Shown in pieces: positions 18,380 through 27,087 of a stretch of DNA of 64,000 bases (the stretch's first letter is position 1; each line of letters begins with the position of its first letter). The stretch spans positions 90,378-154,377 of the forward strand of contig NZ_BMVU01000015.1 of NCBI RefSeq assembly GCF_014650875.1. Direction: 5' to 3'. The notes under the pieces were generated by a model. It had not been told where the DNA came from. It did not search any database and saw nothing but the letters and a program-made list of their open reading frames with translations. The DNA is from Streptomyces minutiscleroticus. Lineage in GTDB: Bacteria > Actinomycetota > Actinomycetes > Streptomycetales > Streptomycetaceae. A program made the translations under genes and the position numbers.

Positions 18380-19138
18380 TCAGCCCGCGGTCCGGCGCAT
18401 CAGCAGGTCCCGCAGCTCACGGGCGTGGCGGCGGCTGACCTGGAGTTCGACCGGGCCGACCAGGACGCTCACGGAGCCGGCCGCGAGCCGCAGCTCGGTG
18501 ATGTGGCCGAGGGAGACGAGGTGGCGGCGGTGGATGCGGACGAACCCGCGCGAGCGCCAGCGCTCCTCCAGCGTGGACAGCGGGATGCGGACGAGGTGGC
18601 TGCCCTGGCCCGCGGTGTGCAGGCGGGCGTAGTCGCCGCGGGCCTCGACGTGGGTGATGTCGTCGACGGGCACGAAGCGGGTGACGCCGCCGAGCTCGAC
18701 GGAGATGTGGTCGGGGTCGGGCTCGTGCACGGGGATCGGCGGGGCGGTGCCGCGCAGTGCGGCGGCCCGGCGCACGGCCTCGGCCAGCCGCTCGGTGCGC
18801 ACGGGCTTGAGGACGTAGTCCACCGCCTTGAGGTCGAAGGCCCGTACGGCGAAGTCCTCGTGGGCGGTGACGAAGACGACCAGCGGCGGCCGGGCGAACC
18901 CGGTGAGCAGCCGGGCCATCTCCAGGCCGTCGAGTCCCGGCATGTGGATGTCGAGGAAGACGACGTCGATGGCGTCCGGGCCGCCGGGCCCCGAGTCCAG
19001 GGCGCGGCTGATGCGGCGCAGCGCCGCCGTGGCGTCGCCGGCGCCCTCCACGCCGGCGATCCTCGGGTCGGCGTCGAGCAGGTACAGCAGCTCCTCCAGG
19101 GAGGGTTGTTCGTCGTCGACGGCGAGGGCGCGCAGCAT
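18380..19138 (-). CDS. LytTR-type response regulator
   Basis: The 252-residue regulator has a receiver domain with the phospho-acceptor Asp63 (VFLDIHMPGLDG), a Thr in FVTAHED and the lysine in YVLKPV, followed by a LytTR DNA-binding domain (ITHVEARGDYARLHT to GFVRIHRRHLVSLGHI). It is the first gene of the operon with the small membrane protein, symporter and LytS-type kinase. By analogy with BtsSR/YpdAB-type and CrbSR-type systems, it should activate symporter expression in response to an external carboxylate. Confidence 0.93.
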   Translation of the reverse strand: MLRALAVDDEQPSLEELLYLLDADPRIAGVEGAGDATAALRRISRALDSGPGGPDAIDVVFLDIHMPGLDGLEMARLLTGFARPPLVVFVTAHEDFAVRAFDLKAVDYVLKPVRTERLAEAVRRAAALRGTAPPIPVHEPDPDHISVELGGVTRFVPVDDITHVEARGDYARLHTAGQGSHLVRIPLSTLEERWRSRGFVRIHRRHLVSLGHITELRLAAGSVSVLVGPVELQVSRRHARELRDLLMRRTAG

Positions 19139-19215
19139 GAACGTGGAGTGTAGGAGGAAACCGCACGCAATCCCATGTGCGGAGCGTGGTCGTCGCCGCT
19201 GGATACAGTGCGGGC

Positions 19216-19710
19216 ATGACGAGCAAGTCCGCGCCCTTCGACGACCTGGACCGCCGGATCATCCAGGCGCTGACGGACAACGCCCGCACCAGCTTCGCGG
19301 AGATCGGCGCGGCGATCGGCCTGTCGGCGACCGCGGTCAAGCGCCGGGTGGACCGGCTGCGCGAGACGGGCGTGATCACCGGCTTCACCGCCACGGTGAA
19401 GCCGGCCGCGCTGGGCTGGCGCACGGAGGCGTACGTCGAGGTGTACTGCGAGGGCGCGGCGCCGCCGCGGCGGCTGGCGGAGGTGGTGCGCAACCATCCG
19501 GAGATCACCGCGGCGATGACGGTGACCGGCGGCGCGGACGCCCTGCTGCACGTGCGCGCCACGGACGTGGAGCACTTCGAGGAGGTCCTGGAGCGCATCC
19601 GCACCGAGCCCTTCATCCGCAAGACGATCAGCTACATGGTCCTCTCGCACCTGCTGCCCGACAGCCCCGAGGCGGGGGCGAGCCAGGCGGCCCCCGAGCC
19701 GGAGCACTGA
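19216..19710 (+). CDS. Lrp/AsnC-family transcriptional regulator
   Basis: The 164-residue protein has an N-terminal winged helix (LDRRIIQALTDNARTSFAEIG, then TAVKRRVDRLRETGVI) and a C-terminal RAM ligand/oligomer domain (AYVEVYCEG to VTGGADALLHVRA). The ATG at 19216 lies 6 bases after a TACAGT -10-like hexamer and has no ribosome site, so the message is probably leaderless. It directly precedes the dimethylargininase/ornithine aminotransferase operon and is the obvious candidate regulator, sensing arginine, ornithine or a related amino acid. Confidence 0.92.
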   Translation: MTSKSAPFDDLDRRIIQALTDNARTSFAEIGAAIGLSATAVKRRVDRLRETGVITGFTATVKPAALGWRTEAYVEVYCEGAAPPRRLAEVVRNHPEITAAMTVTGGADALLHVRATDVEHFEEVLERIRTEPFIRKTISYMVLSHLLPDSPEAGASQAAPEPEH

Positions 19711-19724
19711 GGAACCATTCCCTC

Positions 19725-19771
19725 CGCACGAAACGCAACGATCGTGCGCACAGTGCCGGGAAAACGCACGA
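19725..19771. promoter_or_regulatory. Candidate Lrp/AsnC operator cluster
   Basis: CGCACGA occurs at 19725-19731 and 19765-19771 (40 bp apart, about four helical turns), with the inverted copy TCGTGCG at 19742-19748. A related inverted pair, CCGCAC-N10-GTGCGG, lies at 19161-19182 upstream of the regulator's own gene. The repeated half-site at both promoters fits Lrp-family binding. Confidence 0.5.
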
Positions 19772-19799
19772 CCCATGCGCCGACGCGCAGCTCTCGTTC

Positions 19800-19829
19800 C
19801 TTGTCCCGCTCCTCCCCCGCTTCCTACCG
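19800..19829 (+). promoter_or_regulatory. Candidate promoter of the dimethylargininase operon
   Basis: TTGTCC (19800-19805), an 18-base spacer and TACCGT (19824-19829) match the vegetative Streptomyces pattern. They lie 45 bases before the GTG start and just downstream of the candidate operator cluster. Confidence 0.5.
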
Positions 19830-19874
19830 TTGAGGCATCCCAGCAGCCACCGCCGGAAACGGAGGTACCCCTCT

Positions 19875-20687
19875 GTGCCCACGTCCCGCGTGCCGCGCCC
19901 GCGGCGCTTCCTGGTCTGCGAACCGCGTCACTTCTCCGTCGAGTACGCCATCAACCCCTGGATGCACCCGGAGGCCCCGGTCGACGCCGGCCTGGCCCGC
20001 GGCCAGTGGGCGGAGCTGGTCCGCGCCTACCGCGCGCACGGCCACACCGTCGAGCAGGCGGAGCCGGTCGCCGGGCTGCCCGACATGGTGTTCGCCGCGA
20101 ACTGCGCGCTCGTCCTCGGCGGCCGCGTCCTCGGCTCGCTGTTCCACGCCCCGCAGCGCCGCCCCGAGTCGACGGCGTACGACACCTGGTTCAAGGGCGC
20201 GGGCTTCGAGGTGCACCGCCCGGAGTCGGTGTGCGAGGGCGAGGGCGACCTCGTGCCCGTGGGCCGGCTGCTGCTGGCCGGCACCGGCTTCCGCACCACG
20301 TGGGCCGCCCACCACGAGGCGCAGGAGTACTTCGGCGTGCCGACGGTGAGCCTGCGACTGGTGGACCCGCTCTTCTACCACCTCGACACCGCCCTGTTCG
20401 CGCTCGACGAGGACAACGTCGCCTACTACCCGGGCGCCTTCTCCCCGGGCAGCCGCGAGGTGCTGCGCCGCCTCTTCCCCGACGCCGTCCTCGCCACCCG
20501 CGAGGACGCGCTGGCCTTCGGCCTGAACTCCGTCTCCGACGGTCTGAACGTCTTCATGTCGCCGCGTGCCGAGGCCCTCGCCGGGGAACTCGTCCGCCAC
20601 GGATACCGCCCCGTCCCCGTCGACCTGTCGGAGCTGCACAAGGCCGGCGGGGGCATCAAGTGCTGCACCCAGGAGATCCGCCCATGA
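19875..20687 (+). CDS. ddaH: Dimethylargininase-like amidinohydrolase
   Basis: The 270-residue enzyme belongs to the amidinotransferase fold group and should hydrolyse a guanidino substrate such as dimethylarginine (or arginine) to citrulline. The substrate-binding acidic motif DMVFAANCALV, the histidine in FYHLDTALF and the C-terminal nucleophilic cysteine in GGGIKCCTQEI are visible. The GTG start at 19875 follows GGAGG. Its stop overlaps the start of the ornithine aminotransferase (ATGA). Together they form a two-step arginine-derivative catabolic unit, probably controlled by the adjacent Lrp-type regulator. Confidence 0.88.
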   Translation: MPTSRVPRPRRFLVCEPRHFSVEYAINPWMHPEAPVDAGLARGQWAELVRAYRAHGHTVEQAEPVAGLPDMVFAANCALVLGGRVLGSLFHAPQRRPESTAYDTWFKGAGFEVHRPESVCEGEGDLVPVGRLLLAGTGFRTTWAAHHEAQEYFGVPTVSLRLVDPLFYHLDTALFALDEDNVAYYPGAFSPGSREVLRRLFPDAVLATREDALAFGLNSVSDGLNVFMSPRAEALAGELVRHGYRPVPVDLSELHKAGGGIKCCTQEIRP

Positions 20688-21919
20688 CCCTCGCCCCCGC
20701 TCCCCGCGCCGCCCGTTCCTCCGCCGAGCTGATCGACGCCGAGGCCCCCGTCCTCGCGCACAACTACCACCCGCTGCCCGTGGTCGTCGCGAGCGCCGAG
20801 GGCGCCTGGGTCGAGGACGTCGAGGGCCGCCGCTACCTGGACCTGCTGGCGGGCTACTCGGCCCTCAACTTCGGCCACCGCCACCCCGTCCTGGTCGAGG
20901 CCGCGCACCGGCAGCTCGACCGCCTCACCCTCACCTCCCGCGCCTTCCACCACGACCGCCTGGCCGGCTTCGCCGAGGGCCTGGCCGCACTGACCGGCCT
21001 GGACATGGTGCTGCCGATGAACACCGGCGCCGAGGCCGTGGAGAGCGGCGTCAAGGTGGCCCGCAAGTGGGCGTACGACGTGAAGGGCGTGCCCGGGGAC
21101 CGGGCGACGATCGTGGTGGCGGCCGGCAACTTCCACGGCCGGACGACGACGATCGTGAGCTTCTCGACCGACGAGACGGCCCGTGCGGGCTTCGGCCCCT
21201 TCACGCCCGGCTTCCGGGTCGTCCCCTACAACGACCTCGCCGCACTGGAGGAGGCGGTCGACGGAACGACGGCCGCGGTGCTGCTCGAACCGATCCAGGG
21301 CGAGGCCGGCGTGGTCATCCCCGACGACGGCTACCTCGCCGGCGTCCGGGAGCTGACGCGGCGCGCGGGCTGCCTGTTCGTCGCGGACGAGATCCAGTCG
21401 GGCCTGGGCCGCACGGGCCGCACGCTGGCCGTCGACCACGAGGGCGTGGTGCCGGACGTGGTGCTGCTCGGCAAGGCGCTCGGCGGCGGCATCGTCCCGG
21501 TCTCGGCGGTCGTGGCGCGCCGCGAGGTGCTCGAGGTGCTGCACCCGGGCGAGCACGGCTCGACGTTCGGCGGCAACCCGCTGGCCGCCGCGGTCGGCTC
21601 GGCGGTGGTGGAGCTGCTGGAGACCGGCGAGTTCCAGCGCCGGGCCACGGAGCTGGGCGCGGTCCTGCGCGACGGGCTGGACGCCCTGGTGGGCAAGGGC
21701 GTGGTGGCCTTCAGGGCGCGCGGGCTGTGGGCGGGCGTCGACGTCGACCCGGCCATCGGCACGGGGCGCGAGATCGGCGAGCGCCTGCTGCGCGAGGGCG
21801 TCCTGGTCAAGGACACGCACGGCTCCACGATCCGGATCGCCCCGCCGCTGACGATCACGGCCGAGGAGCTGCAGGAGGCGCTGGGGGCGCTGGAGAAGGT
21901 CCTGGCGTCGGGGGCCTGA
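20684..21919 (+). CDS. rocD: Ornithine aminotransferase
   Basis: This PLP enzyme (411 residues) transfers the delta-amino group of ornithine to 2-oxoglutarate, giving glutamate semialdehyde. Typical class III elements are NTGAEAVESGVKVARKW, AGNFHGRTTTIVS, EPIQGEAGV, FVADEIQSGLGRTG and the PLP-binding lysine in LLGKALGGGIVPVSA. HGSTFGGNPLA follows. It is translationally coupled to the upstream dimethylargininase by ATGA with AGGAG upstream. GC-rich codons and length are normal for the family. Confidence 0.95.
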   Translation: MTLAPAPRAARSSAELIDAEAPVLAHNYHPLPVVVASAEGAWVEDVEGRRYLDLLAGYSALNFGHRHPVLVEAAHRQLDRLTLTSRAFHHDRLAGFAEGLAALTGLDMVLPMNTGAEAVESGVKVARKWAYDVKGVPGDRATIVVAAGNFHGRTTTIVSFSTDETARAGFGPFTPGFRVVPYNDLAALEEAVDGTTAAVLLEPIQGEAGVVIPDDGYLAGVRELTRRAGCLFVADEIQSGLGRTGRTLAVDHEGVVPDVVLLGKALGGGIVPVSAVVARREVLEVLHPGEHGSTFGGNPLAAAVGSAVVELLETGEFQRRATELGAVLRDGLDALVGKGVVAFRARGLWAGVDVDPAIGTGREIGERLLREGVLVKDTHGSTIRIAPPLTITAEELQEALGALEKVLASGA

Positions 21920-21956
21920 CGGGTCCCGGGCGGGGAAGGGAGCGCTCCCGCACGTG

Positions 21957-21985
21957 GTGACTCCGGCGACGGCCGCCCCTACACT
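21957..21985 (+). promoter_or_regulatory. Candidate promoter of the acyltransferase gene
   Basis: GTGACT (21957-21962), a 17-base spacer and TACACT (21980-21985) give a good vegetative-type promoter, 32 bases before the ATG. Confidence 0.5.
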
Positions 21986-22017
21986 GATCGCCTTCAGGCG
22001 GTTGGAGGAGCGACCGG

Positions 22018-22731
22018 ATGTTCTACTACGTGCTGAAGTACGTGCTTCTGGGACCGCTGCTGAGAGGGCTCTTCCGGCCCACGGTCCAGGGCCTGGACCA
22101 CGTGCCGGCGACGGGCGCGGCCATCGTCGCCGGCAACCACCTGTCCTTCTCGGACCACTTCCTGATGCCCGCGATCCTCAAGCGGCGCATCACCTTCCTC
22201 GCCAAGGCCGAGTACTTCACGGGGCCGGGCGTGAAGGGCCGCCTGACCGCCTTCTTCTTCCGCAGCGCCGGGCAGATCCCGGTGGACCGCTCGGGCAAGG
22301 AGGCCGGGCAGGCGGCGATCCGCGAGGGGCTGCGCGTGCTGCGCGGGGGCGACCTGCTCGGCATCTACCCCGAGGGCACCCGCTCGCACGACGGCCGGCT
22401 CTACAAGGGCAAGGTCGGCGTCGCGGTCATGGCCCTGAAGGCCGGGGTGCCGGTGGTGCCCTGCGCGATGATCGGCACGTTCGAGGCGCAGCCGCCCGGC
22501 CGGAAGATCCCCCGCGTCCGCCCGGTGGCGATCCGCTTCGGCGAGCCGCTGGACTTCTCCCGCTACGCCGGGATGGAGGACGAGAAGGCGGTGCTGCGCG
22601 CCGTCACCGACGAGATCATGTACGCGATCCTGTCGCTGTCCGGGCAGGAGTACGTGGACCGCTACGCGGCGGACGTGAAGGCGGAGGCCGAGAAGAAGGA
22701 CCGCAGGTTCCCCCGGATGCCGCTGAGCTGA
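22018..22731 (+). CDS. 1-acyl-sn-glycerol-3-phosphate acyltransferase family protein
   Basis: The 237-residue membrane-associated enzyme transfers an acyl chain to lysophosphatidate or a similar lipid. The catalytic HX4D is in NHLSFSDHF, the substrate-binding motif is YPEGTRSHDG, and IPVDRSGKEAG and VPVVPCAMIG complete the PlsC pattern. A hydrophobic N terminus (MFYYVLKYVLLGPLL) anchors it. The ATG has GGAGGAG 8 bases upstream. It stands alone, so its place in phospholipid synthesis, as opposed to a glycolipid pathway, is not determined by context. Confidence 0.93.
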   Translation: MFYYVLKYVLLGPLLRGLFRPTVQGLDHVPATGAAIVAGNHLSFSDHFLMPAILKRRITFLAKAEYFTGPGVKGRLTAFFFRSAGQIPVDRSGKEAGQAAIREGLRVLRGGDLLGIYPEGTRSHDGRLYKGKVGVAVMALKAGVPVVPCAMIGTFEAQPPGRKIPRVRPVAIRFGEPLDFSRYAGMEDEKAVLRAVTDEIMYAILSLSGQEYVDRYAADVKAEAEKKDRRFPRMPLS

Positions 22732-22791
22732 CCGCTCTGCCCTCGGCAGAGGCCCCTGGGCACGCCCCGGCGGGGCGCCTACGGTCGCCCC

Positions 22792-23820
22792 ATGAGACGT
22801 GCGGTGGTGATCGGAGCGACAGGTCAGATCGGGCGCCCGGCGGTGCGCGCCCTGGCGCGGGACGGCTGGGAGGTGACGGCCGCCTCGCGCGGCGGCGGCC
22901 GGGACGGCACGTGGCCCGAGGGGGTGCGGGCGGTGCGCCTGGACCGCGAGGACGACGCGGCGCTGGCCGCGGTGGTCGGCGACGGCTGCGACCTGGTGGT
23001 CGACGTGGTCGCCTACGGGGAGCGGCACGCCCGCCGGCTGACCTCGCTGGCCGGACGGATCGGCTCGGCGGTGGTGGTCTCCAGCGTGTCGGTGTACGAG
23101 GACGGCGAGGGCCGCGGCTTCGACACCCAGGCCGAGCCGGACGGCTTCCCCGTGTACCCGGTGCCGATCCCGGAGACGCAGCGCACGGTGGCGCCCGGCG
23201 GGGCGACGTACAGCACGGGCAAGGCGGCGCTGGAACGCGAGCTCCTCGCCGCCGGGGACCGGCTGCCGGCCACGCTGCTGCGGGCCGGCGCGGTCCACGG
23301 ACCGCACTGCCGTACGCCCCGCGAGCTGTACTTCGTCAAGCGGAACCTGGACGGCCGCCGCCGGAGGTTCCTCGCGTACGGCGGGGAGAGCCGCTTCCAC
23401 CCGGTGAGCGTGCACACCCTCGCCGAACTGATCCGGCTGGCCGCGGCCCGGCCGGGCTCCCGGGTCCTCAACGCCTGCGACGACGAGGCGCCGACGGTCG
23501 CGGAGATCGGCGCCGCGATCGACGCGGTGATGGGGGTGGAGACGGAGACCGTCCTGCTCGACGGCGCGCCGGCGGGGCCGGTGGGCGACACCCCGTGGTC
23601 CGTGCCGGCGCCGGTGGTCTGCGACATGTCGGCGGCCCGGCGCGAGCTCGGGTACCGCCCGGTGGTCCGCTACGCCGAAACGCTCCCGGAGACGGTCGGG
23701 TGGATCGAGCGCCGCCTGGCGGGCCGGGACTGGCGCGAGGCGTACCCGAGGATGTGGGAGGTGTACGGCGACCTGTTCGACTACGCGGCGGAGGACGCCT
23801 GGGCGGACGGCCGGGCGTAG
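22792..23820 (+). CDS. NAD-dependent epimerase/reductase, extended SDR type
   Basis: The 342-residue protein has an N-terminal Rossmann motif VVIGATGQIGRPAVRAL and a later SSVSVYEDGEG stretch. The catalytic Tyr/Lys pair may be YSTGKAALE (YxxxK). The C-terminal half resembles nucleoside-diphosphate-sugar epimerases (NACDDEAPTVAEIGAAI). Substrate unknown; it may be a reductase without epimerase activity. The ATG lies 6 bases after TACGGT with no ribosome site, so the message may be leaderless. It is convergent with the peptidase gene, separated by a strong hairpin. Confidence 0.85.
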   Translation: MRRAVVIGATGQIGRPAVRALARDGWEVTAASRGGGRDGTWPEGVRAVRLDREDDAALAAVVGDGCDLVVDVVAYGERHARRLTSLAGRIGSAVVVSSVSVYEDGEGRGFDTQAEPDGFPVYPVPIPETQRTVAPGGATYSTGKAALERELLAAGDRLPATLLRAGAVHGPHCRTPRELYFVKRNLDGRRRRFLAYGGESRFHPVSVHTLAELIRLAAARPGSRVLNACDDEAPTVAEIGAAIDAVMGVETETVLLDGAPAGPVGDTPWSVPAPVVCDMSAARRELGYRPVVRYAETLPETVGWIERRLAGRDWREAYPRMWEVYGDLFDYAAEDAWADGRA

Positions 23821-23854
23821 CCCCGGCCGCGGGCGCCCGCCGGGCCTGTCGCAC

Positions 23855-23893
23855 GGTGAGGGGGCGGCCGTACGCTCCGGCCGCCCCCTCACC
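23855..23893. terminator. Strong bidirectional terminator
   Basis: GGTGAGGGGGCGGCCG (23855-23870) pairs perfectly with CGGCCGCCCCCTCACC (23878-23893) around a 7-base loop. The 16-bp stem sits between the convergent epimerase and peptidase genes. Confidence 0.85.
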
Positions 23894-23909
23894 CACTCCT
23901 CGCGGTCGC

Positions 23910-25505
23910 CTACGGCTTGGGCGTGGCGTGCGGGGCGCACGTCACGTCGGACCGGTCGGTCCCGCCGCTGAGCAGGTAGGTGTCCACGCGCGTGTTGACG
24001 CACGGGTTGGTCAGGTTGGTGACGCCGTGCGAACCCGCGTCCTTCTCGGTGATCAGCCGCGAGCCCCTGAACCGCTTGTGCAGCTCGACGGCGCCCTCGT
24101 ACGGGGTGGCGGCGTCGCGGGTGGACTGCACGATGAGCACGGCCGGCAGGCCCTTGCCGGTCCTGACCGTCACCGGCGTGCGCTGCGGCCCCGGCCAGGT
24201 GGCGCACGGCAGGTTCATCCAGGCGTTGGACCAGGTCAGGAAGGGGTAGTCCTTGTGCAGCCGGGTGTTGTCCCGGTCCCAGGTGCGCCAGTCGGTGGGC
24301 CACTTGGCGTCGGCGCACTCGACAGCCGTGTAGACGGCGTTGCCGTTCTCCGAGGAGGCGTTGCCCGCGGTGTCGGACAGGTCAGGGGCGGCCGCGTCGA
24401 CGAGCGCCTGCGTGTCCCCGGCGACGTACGCGCTGAAGACCGTGGCGACCGGCACCCAGGAGGAGTCGTAGTACGGCGCGCTCTGGAAGAAGCCGATCAG
24501 CTCGGCGGGGCCGACGACGCCGCCGACGGGGTTCTTCTCGGCGGTGGCGCGCAGCTTCAGCCACTGGGCCTGGACCTCGGCCCGGGTGTCGCCGAGGTGG
24601 AAGGTCGCGTCGTTCTTCGCGACCCAGTCCTGCCAGTCCTTCCAGCGGCGCTCGAAGGCGACGTCCTGGTCCAGGTTGGCCTGGTACCAGATCTTCTCCT
24701 TCGAGGGGTTCACGACGCTGTCGAGGACCATGCGGCGCACGTGGCCCGGGAAGAGGGTGCCGTAGACGGCGCCCAGGTACGTGCCGTACGAGACGCCCAC
24801 GTAGTTGAGCTTCCTGTCACCGAGGGCGGCCCGGATGACGTCCAGGTCGCGGGCGGTGTTGGGCGTCGTCATGTGCGGCAGCATCCAGCCGCTGCGCTCG
24901 GCGCAGCCGTCCGCGTACTCGGCGGCGAGCTTGCGCTGGGCGCGCTTGTCCGCCTCGGAGTCCGGCACCGGGTCCGCCTTGGGCGCCTTGACGAACTCCT
25001 GCGGGTCGACGCAGGAGATGGGCGCCGAGTGGCCGACGCCGCGCGGGTCGAAGCCGACGAAGTCGTACGCCTTGGCCGCGTTGGCCCAGATGGCGTTCTT
25101 ACTGGTCACCCGGGCCGGGAAGCGCAGACCCGAGCCGCCGGGGCCGCCGGGGTTGTAGACGAGGGAGCCCTGGCGGGCGTCGGCGCCGCCGGTGTTGCCG
25201 ATGCGGTCCACGGCCAGCCTGATCTTCTTGCCGTCGGGCCGGGCGTAGTCGAGCGGCACGGTCACCCAGCCGCACTGGATGGGCGCGGCGAGGCCCCAGT
25301 CCTCGGGGCAGTCCTTCCAGTCGACGCCCGCCTTCGCGGCCCGGGCGGCGGCGATCGCGGCACCGCGGGCCTCGCGGTCCTGGCCGTGACGCGTGCCGGC
25401 GCTGGCCGACGGTGCCACCACGGCCCCGGCTATCAGTGTCGCGGTGACGAGCGCCCCGGCCGAGGCCAGTGCGGCCGCTCGTCTCGTCGCTGTCATGCCT
25501 GTCAA
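23910..25505 (-). CDS. Secreted tripeptidyl aminopeptidase-like alpha/beta hydrolase
   Basis: The 531-residue protein has an N-terminal signal peptide (basic start, hydrophobic LASAGALVTATLIAGAVV, cleavage after PSASA near 36). The alpha/beta hydrolase core shows the oxyanion segment YNPGGPGGSG, the nucleophile GVSYGTYLG and the C-terminal Asp/His (STRDAATPYEG and GSHGVT). It has the C-terminal TAP-like lid. Such Streptomyces enzymes (Tap, SlpD/E) release tripeptides from secreted proteins. A TTG at 25505 follows GGAGG by 8 bases; an ATG 9 bases inside is the alternative. Monocistronic. Confidence 0.9.
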   Translation of the reverse strand: MTGMTATRRAAALASAGALVTATLIAGAVVAPSASAGTRHGQDREARGAAIAAARAAKAGVDWKDCPEDWGLAAPIQCGWVTVPLDYARPDGKKIRLAVDRIGNTGGADARQGSLVYNPGGPGGSGLRFPARVTSKNAIWANAAKAYDFVGFDPRGVGHSAPISCVDPQEFVKAPKADPVPDSEADKRAQRKLAAEYADGCAERSGWMLPHMTTPNTARDLDVIRAALGDRKLNYVGVSYGTYLGAVYGTLFPGHVRRMVLDSVVNPSKEKIWYQANLDQDVAFERRWKDWQDWVAKNDATFHLGDTRAEVQAQWLKLRATAEKNPVGGVVGPAELIGFFQSAPYYDSSWVPVATVFSAYVAGDTQALVDAAAPDLSDTAGNASSENGNAVYTAVECADAKWPTDWRTWDRDNTRLHKDYPFLTWSNAWMNLPCATWPGPQRTPVTVRTGKGLPAVLIVQSTRDAATPYEGAVELHKRFRGSRLITEKDAGSHGVTNLTNPCVNTRVDTYLLSGGTDRSDVTCAPHATPKP

Positions 25506-25642
25506 GTGGAGATCCTCCCCCTGCGTGGATGCGTCCGGCAGAAGGATCCTTCCTGCTGTGCGCTTCCTGTGGACAGGGGGTGTGCGGCTTCTTTGCCAAT
25601 CCGATAATCATGCGCACCGCTCCGTTGAACGGTGCACGACGC

Positions 25643-26398
25643 CTACCCGAACTCGCGCAGCGCCTCGTCGAGCACCCGGCGCACCCGCAGGGCGTCGGCG
25701 CCGAGCGCGGTCACCAGGACACCGGGACCGGGCAGCGGGGTGAGCGCGGCGGACTCCCCCAGCGGCCGGGCCGCGACGGGGCTCTCCCCGAACTCCGGCC
25801 GTACGACCACGAGCTGGCCCACCGCCCGGCATCCGGCGAGCACGGCGGGCCCGTCCCAGCCGCCCGGGGCGCCGGGCCCGCAGGACAGCTCCTGCTCCAG
25901 CAGCGCACGCCCGCCGGCGTACACGCTCAGCCGGCTGGTCAGCCGCCCCGGCCGCTCCCCGGCCCGGCCGAGCGCCTGCTCCTCGCGCAGCACGAGCCGT
26001 CCGCCCGCCGCGACGTCGGCCCGCGTGGTGACGGCCAGCTCGCTGCCCTGCGCGGAGATCAGCTGCTCGGGCAGCCAGCGCAGTTCCGCGTCCGCGCCGA
26101 CCGTGAGCCGCACGTCGTACCGGGCGGCGTCCTTCGCCTGCCCCGGCAGCGCGATGGTGGCGGCCGCCGACCCGACGTGGAGCCGCGCCCCGGCCCCCGC
26201 CTCGGCCTCGACGGCGAGGCGGTCACCGCCGAGCGGTCCGCTCATCGCGCCGACCAGCATCACGCGCGCCTCGGCGCCGTGCGCCCGGACGCGGCGCAGC
26301 GCGAGCGGCCCCTCGCCCGCCAGCACGGGCAGCGCCGTGCCACCGCGCCCGTCGGCGCGGGCGCGCACGCGCGCGGTGGCACGGACCCCGGAGGTCAC
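25643..26398 (-). CDS. ureD: Urease accessory protein UreD
   Basis: UreD binds apo-urease with UreF and UreG during nickel insertion. The 251-residue sequence has the UreD beta-rich pattern (LHVGSAAATIALPGQAKDAARYD, RWLPEQLISAQGSEL, GGRLVLREEQALGR). Starting at GTG 26398 gives a GTGA overlap with the ureG stop; a GTG at 26407 is also possible. It is the last gene of the urease operon. The protein is relatively short for the family and Ala-rich, typical of Streptomyces. Confidence 0.9.
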   Translation of the reverse strand: MTSGVRATARVRARADGRGGTALPVLAGEGPLALRRVRAHGAEARVMLVGAMSGPLGGDRLAVEAEAGAGARLHVGSAAATIALPGQAKDAARYDVRLTVGADAELRWLPEQLISAQGSELAVTTRADVAAGGRLVLREEQALGRAGERPGRLTSRLSVYAGGRALLEQELSCGPGAPGGWDGPAVLAGCRAVGQLVVVRPEFGESPVAARPLGESAALTPLPGPGVLVTALGADALRVRRVLDEALREFG

Positions 26399-27087
26399 GC
26401 CGTCCACGCGGCGACCCGCCCCCGCACCCAGTCCGCGACCTCGCCGACCCCGCCCTCACCGCGCAGCGACTGGAGCACGACCGGCAGCTCCGCCCGCTGC
26501 GCCTTCGCGTCCGCCGCCATCCGTCCCAGGTCGGACCCCACGTACGGGGCGAGGTCGGTCTTGTTGATCACGAGCAGGTCGGCCGTGGTGACGCCCGGCC
26601 CGCCCTTGCGCGGGATGTCGTCGCCGCCGGCCACGTCGATGACGAAGACCTGCGCGTCGACGAGCCCCTTGGAGAAGGTGGCGGTGAGGTTGTCGCCGCC
26701 GGACTCGACGAGGATCAGGTCCAGCGGCCCGGCCTCGTCCTCCAGGTCCTCGACGGCCTCCAGGTTGGCGGAGATGTCGTCGCGGATCGCGGTGTGCGGG
26801 CAGGCCCCGGTCTCCACGGCGGTGATCCGCTCCGGCGGCAGCACGGCCTCCCGCAGCAGGAACTCGGCGTCCTCGCGCGTGTAGATGTCGTTGGTGACGA
26901 CGGCGAGGGACAGCTCGTCGCGCAGGGCGCGGCAGAGCGCGGCGACGGTCGCGGTCTTCCCCGACCCGACGGGCCCGCCGAGTCCGATCCGCAGCGCCCG
27001 CCGGCTGCCGTCGGACCGGAACGCGTCGGCACCGAGGGCGGCGGGCCCGTCGTGGGAGTGGGCGGCCGGGGAGTGGTCGAGGTGCAT
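26395..27087 (-). CDS. ureG: Urease accessory GTPase UreG
   Basis: UreG hydrolyses GTP to drive nickel delivery to urease. The 230-residue sequence contains the P-loop GGPVGSGKTA, TNDIYTREDAEFL, the metal-binding CPH in TGACPHTAIRDD, and NKTDLAP for guanine recognition. The ATG at 27087 has a GGAG 7 bases upstream; an in-frame ATG four codons earlier is less well placed. The N terminus is His-rich (MHLDHSPAAHSHDG), which may store or bind nickel in the absence of ureE. A 380-base repeat-rich gap separates it from ureF. Confidence 0.94.
   Translation of the reverse strand: MHLDHSPAAHSHDGPAALGADAFRSDGSRRALRIGLGGPVGSGKTATVAALCRALRDELSLAVVTNDIYTREDAEFLLREAVLPPERITAVETGACPHTAIRDDISANLEAVEDLEDEAGPLDLILVESGGDNLTATFSKGLVDAQVFVIDVAGGDDIPRKGGPGVTTADLLVINKTDLAPYVGSDLGRMAADAKAQRAELPVVLQSLRGEGGVGEVADWVRGRVAAWTA

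Noticed and set aside
25606..25642. Terminator between ureD and the peptidase gene
   Set aside because: Only a 6-bp GCACCG/CGGTGC stem around ten bases is seen; too weak to call.
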